Assembly (NCBI GenBank): GCA_041398225.1
Contig: JAWKVD010000036.1
Span: 1-26,100, forward strand
Origin: JAWKVD01 sp041398225
GTDB lineage: Bacteria > Pseudomonadota > Alphaproteobacteria > Caulobacterales > Hyphomonadaceae
Direction of reading: 5' to 3'
DNA: 26,100 bases
In this document: positions 14,341-22,530 of the stretch, in pieces
Numbering within the stretch: position 1 is the first letter of the stretch
Layout of the letters: the number at the start of each line of letters is the position of its first letter
Translations under genes and position numbers: made by a program
Notes under the pieces: generated by a model
The model's database searches: none
What the model saw: only the letters and a program-made list of their open reading frames with translations
Told to the model about the DNA's origin: nothing

Positions 14341-15576
14341 CTAGACCTTGGCGACGGCGATCGATCCGTTGGTGCCGCCGAAGCCGAAGGAGTTCGACAT
14401 CACCATGTTGATGAGGGCGTCGCGCGCCTCGCGGATGATGTTGACGCCGTAGGCCAGCGGGTCGAGATCCTCGATGTTGATCGAGGGCGCGACGAATTTC
14501 TCCTTCATCATGATGAGGGAGTAGATCAGCTCCTGAACGCCGGCGGCGCCCAGCGAGTGGCCGGTCAGCGACTTGGTCGCGGAGATCATCGGCTGTTCGG
14601 CCGCCTGCTGCCCGAACACTTCGCGCACCGCTTCCAGCTCTTTCATGTCGCCGATAGGCGTCGAGGTGGCGTGCGGGTTGAGATAGTCCGGCGCGCGGCC
14701 GGCGGTTTCGAGCGCGAGCTGCATGGCGCGCATCGCGCCCTCGCCGGAGGGGGCGACCATGTCGTGGCCGTCCGAGGTGGCGCCGTATCCGACGATCTCG
14801 CCATAGATATGGGCGCCGCGCTTCTTCGCACGCTCCAGCTCTTCGAGAACGACGATGCCGCCGCCGCCGGCGATCACGAAGCCGTCGCGATCCTTGTCGA
14901 AGGCGCGAGAGGCGCGCTGCGGCTGGTCGTTATATTTGGAGGACATCGCGCCCATGCCGTCGAACAGGCAGGACAGCGTCCAGTCGAGCTCCTCGCCGCC
15001 GCCGGCGAACATCACATCCTGCTTGCCCCACTGGATCTGCTCGGCCGCCGCGCCGACGCAGTGCAGCGAGGTCGTGCAGGCCGACGAGATCGAATAGTTC
15101 ACGCCGAGGATGCGGAAGAGGGTGGAGAGCGTCGCCGAGGCCGTCGAGGACATCGCCTTGGGCACCGCGAACGGTCCGATGCGGCGGGTGTTGCCTTTTT
15201 CGCGGGTGGCGTCGGCGGCTGCGACGATCGCGCGCGTCGAGGGGCCGCCGGTGCCGACGATGAGGCCGGTGCGCGGGTGGGAGATGTCTTTCTCCTCCAG
15301 CCCGGCGTCCGCGATGGCCTGGGTCATGGACATGTGGCAGAAGCCCGCACCGTCGCCCATGAAGCGCATCGCGCGCTTGTCGATGTGGTCGGACGGATTG
15401 GCGTTGGGCTTGCCGAAGACCTGGCTGCGGAAGCCCATGTCGGCGTATTCCTGCGAGAAGGAAATGCCGGATACGCCGTTGCGCAGGCTATCGGTGACTT
15501 CGCGGATGGTGTCGCCGATCGACGAAACGATACCCATTCCCGTGATCGCGACCCGCCTGAGGCCGGTGTTTTCCAT
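14341..15576 (-). CDS. fabB: 3-oxoacyl-[acyl-carrier-protein] synthase I (KAS I)
   Basis: Condensing enzyme that elongates acyl-ACP with malonyl-ACP; KAS I is needed to extend the cis-3-decenoyl product of FabA into unsaturated fatty acids. In 411 residues the thiolase-fold catalytic set is intact: C167 (SSACTTS), H303 (NPHATSTPIGD, where the common form is N-x-HGTST), K336 and H341 (KSLTGHSLGAAG), and the C-terminal NSFGFGGTN loop. The length and the MENTGLRRVAITGMGIVSSIG start match FabB rather than FabF. The start is the ATG at 15576, with AGGGAG about ten bases upstream. It lies 100 bases after fabA on the same strand, the standard fabAB order. Confidence 0.97.
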   Translation of the reverse strand: MENTGLRRVAITGMGIVSSIGDTIREVTDSLRNGVSGISFSQEYADMGFRSQVFGKPNANPSDHIDKRAMRFMGDGAGFCHMSMTQAIADAGLEEKDISHPRTGLIVGTGGPSTRAIVAAADATREKGNTRRIGPFAVPKAMSSTASATLSTLFRILGVNYSISSACTTSLHCVGAAAEQIQWGKQDVMFAGGGEELDWTLSCLFDGMGAMSSKYNDQPQRASRAFDKDRDGFVIAGGGGIVVLEELERAKKRGAHIYGEIVGYGATSDGHDMVAPSGEGAMRAMQLALETAGRAPDYLNPHATSTPIGDMKELEAVREVFGQQAAEQPMISATKSLTGHSLGAAGVQELIYSLIMMKEKFVAPSINIEDLDPLAYGVNIIREARDALINMVMSNSFGFGGTNGSIAVAKV

Positions 15577-15676
15577 GGACTTCGGTCTCCCTTGGCGCGA
15601 TGCGCCTGTATCTTGACGTTTCCCTGGCCGACGCGGCGTCCCCTGCGACGCGCCCGCCTGCGCAATTCTGGCGGCC

Positions 15677-16195
15677 TTACGCGCCCTGGGCGCGCATCAG
15701 GCCCACTTTCAGGTCTTTCGCCTGATATATGCGTTCGCCGTCCAGAAAAACATTGCCGTCCGCGACACCCATTACAAGGGAGGTGCGAATGGCGCGGCGA
15801 ATATCAATCTCATACCGCACAATCTTAGCGGCCGGTGTCACCTGGCCGGTAAATTTCACTTCACCGACGCCCAGCGCCCGGCCTTTTCCGGGCGAACCGG
15901 ACCAGCCGAGCCAGAAACCGACCAATTGCCACATGGCGTCGAGGCCGAGACATCCCGGCATCACGGGATCGCCCGGGAAGTGGCACTGGAAGAACCAGAG
16001 GTCGGGCCGTACGTCGAGTTCCGCCTCGATCCGGCCCTTTCCGTGGGCGCCGCCGTCGATGTCGATGCGGGTGATGCGGTCGAGCATCAGCATGGGCGGG
16101 GCGGGAAGCTGGGCGTTGCCGGGTCCGAAAAGCTCGCCCTGTCCGCTCCGGATCAGGTCGTCATAATCGTACGAGGACTTGGGCGTGTGGGTCAT
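15677..16195 (-). CDS. fabA: 3-hydroxydecanoyl-[acyl-carrier-protein] dehydratase/isomerase
   Basis: Dehydrates 3-hydroxydecanoyl-ACP and isomerises trans-2- to cis-3-decenoyl-ACP, the branch point of anaerobic unsaturated fatty acid synthesis. The product is 172 residues, the same as E. coli FabA. The hot-dog active site is visible as CHFPGDPVMPGCLGLDAMWQ (71-90), with catalytic H72 and D86. I chose the ATG at 16195, giving MTHTPKSSYDYDDL, because it has GGAG six bases upstream and the family length; a longer in-frame start at 16234 adds 13 unlikely residues. It is followed by fabB. No separate regulator gene (FabR or Irr) lies beside it here. Confidence 0.97.
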   Translation of the reverse strand: MTHTPKSSYDYDDLIRSGQGELFGPGNAQLPAPPMLMLDRITRIDIDGGAHGKGRIEAELDVRPDLWFFQCHFPGDPVMPGCLGLDAMWQLVGFWLGWSGSPGKGRALGVGEVKFTGQVTPAAKIVRYEIDIRRAIRTSLVMGVADGNVFLDGERIYQAKDLKVGLMRAQGA

Positions 16196-16332
16196 ACGGC
16201 GCTCCAGTGGGAAGGGAGCCCGGTTACCACGCACTCGCGGGCCGCCTCAATAGCAGGGGCGCACGAGGCCGATCCGGCGCGATCCGGCTCGATATGGTCC
16301 GATTTCGGCCCGGAGGGCGTTTTCCGCGAGGA

Positions 16333-16929
16333 TCAGTCGCCGACGGCGGGAAGATCGTCCGCGCCCCACAGCTCGGCGCGCAGCGCCCAGCCGCGCCGTC
16401 CGGCGGCTTCGACGCGGCACCAGGCGAGGCGGCAGTCGGACAGGGCCATGACGACGCCGGGGCCGTAGCGGGCGACGGCGGCCGCCTGCAGGTCGGGTTC
16501 GCTGCGCACCGCGCCGGCGTGGACCGAGATCGTGGTGCGGTCGCCGGCCAGCATGCTGCGGTGCACCCAGATCTCGTCGCCCTGGGGATCGCGCACCTTG
16601 CGCCAGTCCTGGCTTTCCTTGACCACGACCACGGGCAGACCCGCGACCTGATAGCGCCAGCGCACCGGGTAATCGAAGCTGGGGCCGGCGCGGCCGTTCA
16701 CCGGCGCCTCGCGCAGGCTCGAATAGCGCGGCACGGGCAGGCCGGAGAAATTGCTGATTCGCGGTTTGAGGTCCTCGCCGGCGTAAGCCTGAAAGCGCGG
16801 TTCGCCGCCGGCCGGCCGGTCGGGCGCGGTCTGGGCGAGGGCGCTGCTGGCGGCGAGTGCGGCGATCCAGAGGGCGGCGAGCCCCGGGAAACGGAAAAGG
16901 CGGCGGGACGGGTGTGCAAACGCGCGCAT
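16333..16929 (-). CDS. Secreted bacterial SH3-domain protein
   Basis: The 198-residue protein has an N-terminal signal peptide (basic RRLFRF, hydrophobic GLAALWIAALAASSALA, cleavage after ALA). The mature part holds two SH3-like modules. The first contains YSSLREAPVNGRAGPSFDY...RWRYQVAGLPVVVV and DWRKVRDPQGDEIWVHRSML, the canonical Vn-R-GP and W-K-V...G-x-WV pattern of SH3_4/SH3b domains. The second is shorter and contains RSEPDLQAAAVARYGPG...WCRVEAAGRRGWA. Such domains usually bind peptidoglycan or envelope partners; no enzyme domain is attached. The start is the ATG at 16929, preferred to the upstream in-frame start at 17049 because it begins at the signal peptide. It lies upstream of fabA on the same strand, with a 137-base gap. 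Confidence 0.85.
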   Translation of the reverse strand: MRAFAHPSRRLFRFPGLAALWIAALAASSALAQTAPDRPAGGEPRFQAYAGEDLKPRISNFSGLPVPRYSSLREAPVNGRAGPSFDYPVRWRYQVAGLPVVVVKESQDWRKVRDPQGDEIWVHRSMLAGDRTTISVHAGAVRSEPDLQAAAVARYGPGVVMALSDCRLAWCRVEAAGRRGWALRAELWGADDLPAVGD

Positions 16930-17150
16930 GGCTCGTCGGCTCTCTTGCGGTCCAGTGGAGCGCCCTGCTTCCCACTCCCGGATGAAGACCGGCTTAACGA
17001 TGGCGCCGGCCAGCAAGCCGGTCAGTAAATGGGCGCCGCGGCGCGGCAAGGATTCGAAGCGATTATATGCGGTTGGCCCAACCGGCCGGCTTTGATAAAC
17101 CCGCGCCAGACATAAGCAGGCGGAGGTGCTCCGCCCCCAGAGGAACGTTC

Positions 17151-18137
17151 ATGCCCCGGACCAAGGTCAAGGTCGTAGTGACGCGGCGTCTGCCCGAGCC
17201 AGTCGAAACCCGCATGAGCGAGTTGTTCGATGTCGAGCTCAACGCCTCGGACAGGCCGATGTCGATCGAAGAACTGGGCGCGGCGGTGCAGCGCTGCGAC
17301 GTTCTGGTGCCCACGGTCACCGACCGGATCGACGGCCGGGTTCTGGCGCACGCCGGCGACCGCCTGCGTCTGATCGCGCAGTTCGGCGCGGGCGTGGACA
17401 ATATCGACGTGCGGTCGGCGCAGTCGCGCGGGATCACCGTGACCAACACGCCGGGCGTTCTGACCGAAGACACCGCCGACATGACCATGGCGCTGATGCT
17501 GGCCGTGCCGCGCCGCATCGTCGACGGGGTCGACGTGATGCGGGCGGGCGAATTTCATGGCTGGTCGCCGACCTGGATGCTCGGCCGGCGGATCTACGGC
17601 AAACGGCTCGGCATTATCGGCATGGGCCGGATCGGCCAGGCGGTGGCGCGCCGCGCCAAGGCGTTCGGTCTGCAGATCCACTATCACAACCGCAAGCCGG
17701 CGTCCGCGGCGATCGAGGAAGCGCTGGAGGCGACCTATTGGGAAAGCCTCGACCAGATGCTGGCGCGGATGGACATCGTGTCGATCAACTGCCCGCACAC
17801 GCCGGCGACGTTCCACCTGCTGCACGCGCGCCGGCTGAAGCTGATGAAGCGCGACGCCTATATCGTGAACACGGCGCGTGGCGAGATCATCGACGAGGCG
17901 GCGCTGATTCGCGCGCTTGAGGCGGGCGAGCTGGGCGGGGCCGGGCTCGACGTGTTCGAGAACGAGCCGGCGGTGAACCCCAAGCTCAAGGAGCTGTCCA
18001 ACGTCGTGCTGCTTCCGCACATGGGATCGGCGACGCTGGAGGGCCGGATCGACATGGGCGAGAAGGTCATCATCAACATCAAGACCTTTGTCGACGGTCA
18101 CCGGCCGCCGGATCGCGTTCTGCCGGCGATGCTCTAG
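17151..18137 (+). CDS. D-2-hydroxyacid dehydrogenase (glyoxylate/hydroxypyruvate reductase type)
   Basis: NAD(P)H-dependent reductase that interconverts 2-oxo acids and D-2-hydroxy acids in the cytoplasm; the closest subgroup by sequence is glycerate dehydrogenase/glyoxylate reductase. The 328 residues contain the substrate-loop AQFGAGVDNID (76-86), the Rossmann motif GMGRIG 157-162, with an N-R (180-181) at the end of beta-2 that would suit NADPH, and catalytic R243 (NTARGEIID), E272 (FENEP) and H290 (LPHMGSAT). The start is the ATG at 17151, with AGAGGA at 17140-17145; the upstream frame is rejected. It diverges from the SH3-domain gene and is followed by a 164-base gap. The exact substrate is uncertain. 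Confidence 0.92.
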   Translation: MPRTKVKVVVTRRLPEPVETRMSELFDVELNASDRPMSIEELGAAVQRCDVLVPTVTDRIDGRVLAHAGDRLRLIAQFGAGVDNIDVRSAQSRGITVTNTPGVLTEDTADMTMALMLAVPRRIVDGVDVMRAGEFHGWSPTWMLGRRIYGKRLGIIGMGRIGQAVARRAKAFGLQIHYHNRKPASAAIEEALEATYWESLDQMLARMDIVSINCPHTPATFHLLHARRLKLMKRDAYIVNTARGEIIDEAALIRALEAGELGGAGLDVFENEPAVNPKLKELSNVVLLPHMGSATLEGRIDMGEKVIINIKTFVDGHRPPDRVLPAML

Positions 18138-18188
18138 AGCGGATTGCGTCGCATGACGCCGGCGCGGCGGCGTTTGCACGATCGACCG

Positions 18189-18203
18189 GTTCAGTTTGCG
18201 TTC
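18189..18203 (+). promoter_or_regulatory. Candidate SOS box (alphaproteobacterial LexA site)
   Basis: GTTC-AGTTTGC-GTTC is an exact GTTC-N7-GTTC, the LexA operator form of alphaproteobacteria. It lies in a non-coding gap, 99 bases before the lipoprotein start. A chance match somewhere in a window this size is about as likely as not, so the position is the main support. Confidence 0.35.
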
Positions 18204-18301
18204 AGTCGACCGGAACGAACCTCCGCGGAGCGAAGACTGACGGGACAATGACCGCACATGGACCCGATGCGGGTCGGGTGCGGATCTAGGGAGGCTGGAC
18301 G

Positions 18302-18745
18302 ATGAGACTTGCCCGGATCGGCGGATTGGTGCTGGCGCTCGCCGGCGCAGGCGCAGCGCTTTCGGCGTGTGAGACGGTCGAGGGCTATCGCCAGCAGATG
18401 GCGACGTGGCAGGGCCGCAGCGGCGACGATCTGCTGATCGCCTGGGGGCCGCCGGACGCCGAGGCGATGCTGTCGGACGGCCGCACCATGTGGGCCTACG
18501 AGAAGCAGGTCGTCAGCGAAACGGGCGGCTATTATCGCGACGAGCAGCGCAGCGTCACGCGCACCTTCACCGACAAGGACGGCAAGCAGCGCACGGAAGT
18601 GATCAACGAGACCTTCCCGGTGTGGGAGCCGCCGAGCACCACGCAGTCCTATTGCAAGACGCGCTTCGTGCTGTCGCCGCAGCGCCGGATCGAGCAGGTG
18701 TCGTTCGACGGCGGCGCCTGCGTGGCGCCGGAACGCAACGGCTAG
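18302..18745 (+). CDS. Putative lipoprotein of unknown function
   Basis: A 147-residue product with a lipoprotein signal: MRLARIGG, a hydrophobic core, then the lipobox LSAC, so C23 would be lipidated. The mature part has WQGRSGDDLLIAWGPPD, the W-x-G...L-x-x-x-WG-x-P pattern found in small envelope lipoproteins, then a region rich in T, E and R, and two further Cys (YCKTRF and GGACVAP) that could form a disulphide. The ATG at 18302 has AGGGAGG about seven bases upstream. The gene stands alone between a dehydrogenase and a peptidase, behind the candidate LexA site. Its function is not known. Confidence 0.85.
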   Translation: MRLARIGGLVLALAGAGAALSACETVEGYRQQMATWQGRSGDDLLIAWGPPDAEAMLSDGRTMWAYEKQVVSETGGYYRDEQRSVTRTFTDKDGKQRTEVINETFPVWEPPSTTQSYCKTRFVLSPQRRIEQVSFDGGACVAPERNG

Positions 18746-18863
18746 GCCGGCCGAATTCACTTGTCATTTTAGGAGGCGCGGTTTCTGATCGCTCATGGGC
18801 GAGGAAGGTCGCTCGTGCATCTCATGACGGTTCTTTTCCATCGGGAATTGTCAGGGTTTCCTG

Positions 18864-20954
18864 TTGGGGGGAAGTCGGATTGCTCAGGGGACAGGGGCGC
18901 GGGCCCTGAGGTTTGGTCTGGCTTTCTGCCTGGCGGCGGCGTTGTGGCTTGCGCCGAGCGATCGCCGCGGCGCGCCAACTCAGGAGGCTGAGGCGCAGGA
19001 AGCTGAGGCGGCGCCGTCCGGTCCGCCCCCGGCCAGCGTCTTCGCCAAGGCTTCGGACATCCAGATGACGGCGCTTTCGCCGACGGGCCGCTATCTCGCA
19101 TCGGTGCTGTTCGCGGACAAGGATTCCTACTTCGTCTACTACGACCTGGAGAATCCGGGCGCGCGCACGGTCCGCAAAATGGCCGGCATGCTGGTGCATT
19201 CGATGGTCTGGGTGAGCGACGACCGGATGGTGTTCAGCGCCGGCAGCTCAAGCTACGGCTTCGTGATGCGCGGCGGCGCGCTCTATTTTCGCGGCATTCC
19301 GCGTTTCTACTCGGTGTCGCGGACGGGCGAGGACGTGATCGACCTGTTCAAGGACGACACCAGAATCCAGCGCAAGAATCTGTTCTTCGGGGTTGAGCCG
19401 GTGGCGATCCCCGGCGACGGCGAGCACATCCTGCTGCCGGCGATGATTTCCGACGATGTCGACCTCCTCAAGGTCGATGTGCGCACCGGCAAATGGGTCG
19501 AGGCGGCGGATGGCGGACCCTATACGCTTGCCTGGCTGATCGACATCAACGGCCAGCCCTCGATGCGTCTGGACACGAATTTCCGCGGCACGGTGCTGCG
19601 CGTTCTGGCGCCGCGTCCGCAGGGCAACGGCAAGGTGCGCTGGAAGGAGGTCGCCCGCTGGCGCCGCGACCGCGAGTCGGGCCAGGCGCCGGACTTCACG
19701 CCGATCGGTCCCGGTCCCGAGCCGGGCCAGTTCTATGTTCTGGGGCGTCCGCCCGGTCAGGACAGGATCGGCGTCCACCTCTATGACGCGAACGCCGAGG
19801 CCTACATCAAGGAAGTGTTCGTCCACCCTGAAGTCGACGTCTCGCACGCCTTCGTCAACGCTTCGAACGGCGCCTATGCGGGCGCTTCCTACTGGCTCGA
19901 CCATCGCGAAATCCAGCTCGTCGACGCCGGCCTGCAGGCTCATATCGACGGGCTGCGCGAGTTCTACGGAGAGCAGGCCAATATTTCGATCGTCGACCGG
20001 AGCGAGGACGGCCGGGTCTGGCTGCTGTTCGTGCGAAGCCCCCAGAATGAGGGCGCGTTTCACGTCTATGACACGCGCGCGGCCTTTTCGCAGGAGATCG
20101 CCCGGGTCAATCCGGAGCTGGACCGGTGGTCCCTGGGAAGCCTGCGGGCGATGACCTACACCGCGCGCGACGGGATGAAGCTTCACGGCTATCTGACATT
20201 GCCGCCGGGACTGGCCGAGGGCGAAAAGCCGCCGCTGGTGGTCTATCCGCATGGCGGACCGGAAGCGCGCGACGTGGCGGATTTCGATCCCGTCGTGCAA
20301 TTCCTGGCGACGCACGGATATGCGGTGTTCCAGCCCAATTTCCGCGGATCGTCCGGGTACGGTCTTGCATATGTGAAGGCCGGGCATCGCCAGTTCGGCC
20401 GGGCGATGCAGACCGATATCGACGACGGCGTGGCGTGGATCGCCGAACAGGGGCTCGCGGACGTCTCGCGGACATGCATCGTCGGCGCGTCCTATGGCGG
20501 GTATGCGGCCCTGATGGGCGCGGTGACGCGGCCGGACCTCTATCGCTGCGCGGCCTCGGCGATGGGGATATCGGATCTGCGGCGCCAGATATTGTGGGAC
20601 AGGAAGGAAGAGGGCTCGGACAGCGAGGCCTATCATTACTGGGTCGAGCAGCTGGGCGATCCCGGGAAGGACCGCGCGGAGATGGAGGCGAATTCGCCCC
20701 TGACCTACGCCGACAAGATCTCCGTTCCGATCCTGCTGATCCATGGCGACAAGGACGACAACGTTCCGATCGAACAGTCCGAATTCATCTACGAGGCGCT
20801 GCAATCAGCCGGAAAGCAGGTGCGCTTCGTGAGGATGCCGGACGCCGGCCATGGTTTCGACAGCGAGGATCTGGAGACCTATCTCAAGGAGCTGGAGGCG
20901 TTTCTGGGGGCGACGCTGGGCGGCGCGCAACCCGCTTCGGCCGGCGCGCAGTAG
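18864..20954 (+). CDS. Secreted S9-family (prolyl oligopeptidase-type) serine peptidase
   Basis: Alpha/beta-hydrolase peptidase of 696 residues, probably cutting short peptides in the periplasm. A hydrophobic signal stretch sits at about 14-32 (LRFGLAFCLAAALWLAP), then an Ala/Glu-rich linker, a beta-propeller-like part at about 55-430 that opens with MTALSPTGRYLASVLF, and the catalytic domain about 450-690. The triad is intact: S543 (GASYGGYAA), D631 (HGDKDDNVP) and H663 (DAGHGFD). The SPTGRYLA and PHGGPEARD motifs are those of dipeptidyl/acylaminoacyl peptidases. The start is uncertain: the TTG at 18864 is the only standard start between the upstream in-frame stop at 18825 and the signal peptide, and its ribosome-binding site is weak. 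It converges with the next lipoprotein gene. Confidence 0.9.
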   Translation: MGGSRIAQGTGARALRFGLAFCLAAALWLAPSDRRGAPTQEAEAQEAEAAPSGPPPASVFAKASDIQMTALSPTGRYLASVLFADKDSYFVYYDLENPGARTVRKMAGMLVHSMVWVSDDRMVFSAGSSSYGFVMRGGALYFRGIPRFYSVSRTGEDVIDLFKDDTRIQRKNLFFGVEPVAIPGDGEHILLPAMISDDVDLLKVDVRTGKWVEAADGGPYTLAWLIDINGQPSMRLDTNFRGTVLRVLAPRPQGNGKVRWKEVARWRRDRESGQAPDFTPIGPGPEPGQFYVLGRPPGQDRIGVHLYDANAEAYIKEVFVHPEVDVSHAFVNASNGAYAGASYWLDHREIQLVDAGLQAHIDGLREFYGEQANISIVDRSEDGRVWLLFVRSPQNEGAFHVYDTRAAFSQEIARVNPELDRWSLGSLRAMTYTARDGMKLHGYLTLPPGLAEGEKPPLVVYPHGGPEARDVADFDPVVQFLATHGYAVFQPNFRGSSGYGLAYVKAGHRQFGRAMQTDIDDGVAWIAEQGLADVSRTCIVGASYGGYAALMGAVTRPDLYRCAASAMGISDLRRQILWDRKEEGSDSEAYHYWVEQLGDPGKDRAEMEANSPLTYADKISVPILLIHGDKDDNVPIEQSEFIYEALQSAGKQVRFVRMPDAGHGFDSEDLETYLKELEAFLGATLGGAQPASAGAQ

Positions 20955-21020
20955 ACGCCGGCAGGAGGTCATTGCTCGTCGATCCCGGCCCAAGAGCCGG
21001 CGTGGTTCGCTGGAATGGCG

Positions 21021-21503
21021 TCAGTCGTCGCAGGTGTGGGTCTTCTTCTGGACGCCGACCTCCGAGACCTTGCCGGTGGAATTGTCGACGCTGAAGTAGA
21101 AGTCCTTGTAGTCGTAGACCGTCGTGGCGCCCTCGCTCACCACGCAGCGCGGCTTGCCGTAGGCGGCGCGCGCGGCGATCTGCTCCACGCCCGGGCCGAC
21201 GCCGGCCGGCGTGCGGTAGCGCGGGTCCTTTGCGATGATCCAGTACACCGTTTCGTGCGCGCCGACGGCGAGGCCGTCGAAGGCGTAGGTCGTCGCTTCG
21301 GTGCCGGAGATCGGAACGGTGCGCAGCGGCGTGCCGCGCGCGGCGAGCAGGTTCGACAGCGGCATGCCGAGTTGAACGTCGCCTATGCGTTCGCCCGGAA
21401 CGATAAGGTTGTCCGCCCAAGGCTGCGGCGGCGTCGCGCACGCCGTCAACAATGTCGCCAGCGCCGCCGCCGGCAAGCAGGCCTTCAATAGTGCAGGTTT
21501 CAT
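21021..21503 (-). CDS. Putative lipoprotein of unknown function
   Basis: A 160-residue product with a lipoprotein signal peptide: MKPALLKACLPAAALATLL, then the lipobox LTAC (lipidated C22). The mature chain begins ATPPQPWADNLIVPGERIGDVQLGM and holds a GDVQLGMPLSNLLAARGTP element like those in small envelope proteins with repeated beta-alpha units, followed by two TTYAFDGL/TTVYDYKDFYF strands. The ATG at 21503 is chosen because it starts the signal peptide and has AGGGA about nine bases upstream. The longer in-frame start at 21581 is not supported. No named family is recognised. It lies between the S9 peptidase (convergent) and the ThiF/MoeB-type gene (same strand, 112 bases upstream). Confidence 0.82.
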   Translation of the reverse strand: MKPALLKACLPAAALATLLTACATPPQPWADNLIVPGERIGDVQLGMPLSNLLAARGTPLRTVPISGTEATTYAFDGLAVGAHETVYWIIAKDPRYRTPAGVGPGVEQIAARAAYGKPRCVVSEGATTVYDYKDFYFSVDNSTGKVSEVGVQKKTHTCDD

Positions 21504-21615
21504 GATGGTCAGTCCCTGGCGCCCCCGCGCCACGGTCAAAGTGCAACGCATGCCCGCGCCGATGTCGAGGCGTGCGCGCATGAAATATTGGTCGGATTCG
21601 CTTCGGGCGGGCGCG

Positions 21616-22386
21616 CTAGCCGCCGCACACGGAACATGCGGGGTCGGCCGGCAGGCGAACGGTGCGGCTGTCGCCGGTGAGGCCGTCGAACATCCAGAGG
21701 CGTCCGGCCATGCTGTCGCCGGCGCCGGCGATCTCCTTGACGGCCTCGAGCGCGAGGCGCGCGCCGATCATCCCCGTCAGGGGACCGGCGACGCCGACGG
21801 CTTCGCAGGTTTCGGCGTCTTCCGGGGCTTCGGAGACGAGGCAGCGATAGCAGGGCAGGCGCTCGGCCGGAGGACGGTTGCGGGTGAGGCCCGATTTGAA
21901 GGTGGCGACCTGCGCGGACCAGCGGCCCACGGCGCCGGAGATCATCGGCAGGCCAAGCGCATGGCAGGCGGCGTTGATGTCGAAGCGGGCGGCGAAACTG
22001 TCGGTTCCGTCGATCACCCATCCGGCGCCGCTCAGGAGATCGGGGGCGTTGGCGCCGGTCAGCCGCACGGCGTGCGCCGTCACAACGCAGTCGGGGTTCA
22101 TGGCGGAGAGTTCGCGGACCGCCGCCGCCGTTTTCGGCTCGCCGACATCGGGCGTACGGAACAGAACCTGACGCTGCAGATTCGACAGCGAAACGCGGTC
22201 GTCGTCGATCAGGGTCAGCCGGCCGACGCCCGCCGCCGCGAGGTGCAGCGCCGCAGGGCCTCCGAGCGCGCCGAGGCCGACAATCGCGACATGCGCGCCC
22301 AAGAGCTTCTGCTGACCCGGCCCGCCCAGCTCGCGCAGCATGATGTGGCGGGCGTAGCGCTCCAGCTGATCCTTGGTTAGACTCAT
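21616..22386 (-). CDS. ThiF/MoeB/HesA-family E1-like adenylyltransferase
   Basis: Activates the C-terminal glycine of a ubiquitin-like sulfur carrier (MoaD or ThiS) by adenylation, feeding molybdopterin or thiamin synthesis. The 256-residue chain starts MSLTKDQLERYARHIMLRELG, as in MoeB, and has the ATP loop GLGALGG, IDDDRVSLSNLQRQVLF (the conserved D-x-D-x-V-x-x-SNLQRQ), GTDSFAAR, CYRCLV and CSVCGG zinc-ligand pairs, and TCEAVGVAGPLTGMIG. There is no C-terminal rhodanese domain. The start is the ATG at 22386, with GAAGG about nine bases upstream; an in-frame ATG further up at 22434 adds an unlikely extension. ThiF and MoeB cannot be separated with certainty, and no carrier gene is nearby. 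Confidence 0.88.
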   Translation of the reverse strand: MSLTKDQLERYARHIMLRELGGPGQQKLLGAHVAIVGLGALGGPAALHLAAAGVGRLTLIDDDRVSLSNLQRQVLFRTPDVGEPKTAAAVRELSAMNPDCVVTAHAVRLTGANAPDLLSGAGWVIDGTDSFAARFDINAACHALGLPMISGAVGRWSAQVATFKSGLTRNRPPAERLPCYRCLVSEAPEDAETCEAVGVAGPLTGMIGARLALEAVKEIAGAGDSMAGRLWMFDGLTGDSRTVRLPADPACSVCGG

Positions 22387-22449
22387 ACCATTGGCCTTCG
22401 AATCCGGTCCGGAGATGCTCACCATGCCCGACATGGATGTTCAATGCCT

Positions 22450-22521
22450 TGCGTTTGGCCCTGCGTTCGGCCCTGTTTCCGGTGCTGTTTCCGGCCCCGC
22501 GCCCGGCGCTGCGCCCGAGGC
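22450..22521 (+). repeat. Degenerate 12-bp tandem repeat upstream of the helicase gene
   Basis: Six consecutive imperfect 12-mers (for example TGCGTTTGGCCC, TGCGTTCGGCCC, TGTTTCCGGTGC, TGTTTCCGGCCC) fill 22450-22521, between the two divergent genes. The repeat ends ten bases before the chosen helicase start. It makes the upstream frame look open and encodes only a Cys/Pro/Arg-rich string. Confidence 0.6.
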
Positions 22522-22530
22522 GGCGCGAGG

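Noticed and set aside
17041..17070. GGATTCGAAGC resembling a tRNA T-loop
   Set aside because: No matching acceptor, D- or anticodon arm could be drawn on either strand.
20955..21003. Inverted repeat ACGCCGGC/GCCGGCGT between the S9 peptidase and the lipoprotein gene
   Set aside because: The 8-bp arms are separated by 33 bases and have no T-run; chance is likely in this GC-rich sequence.
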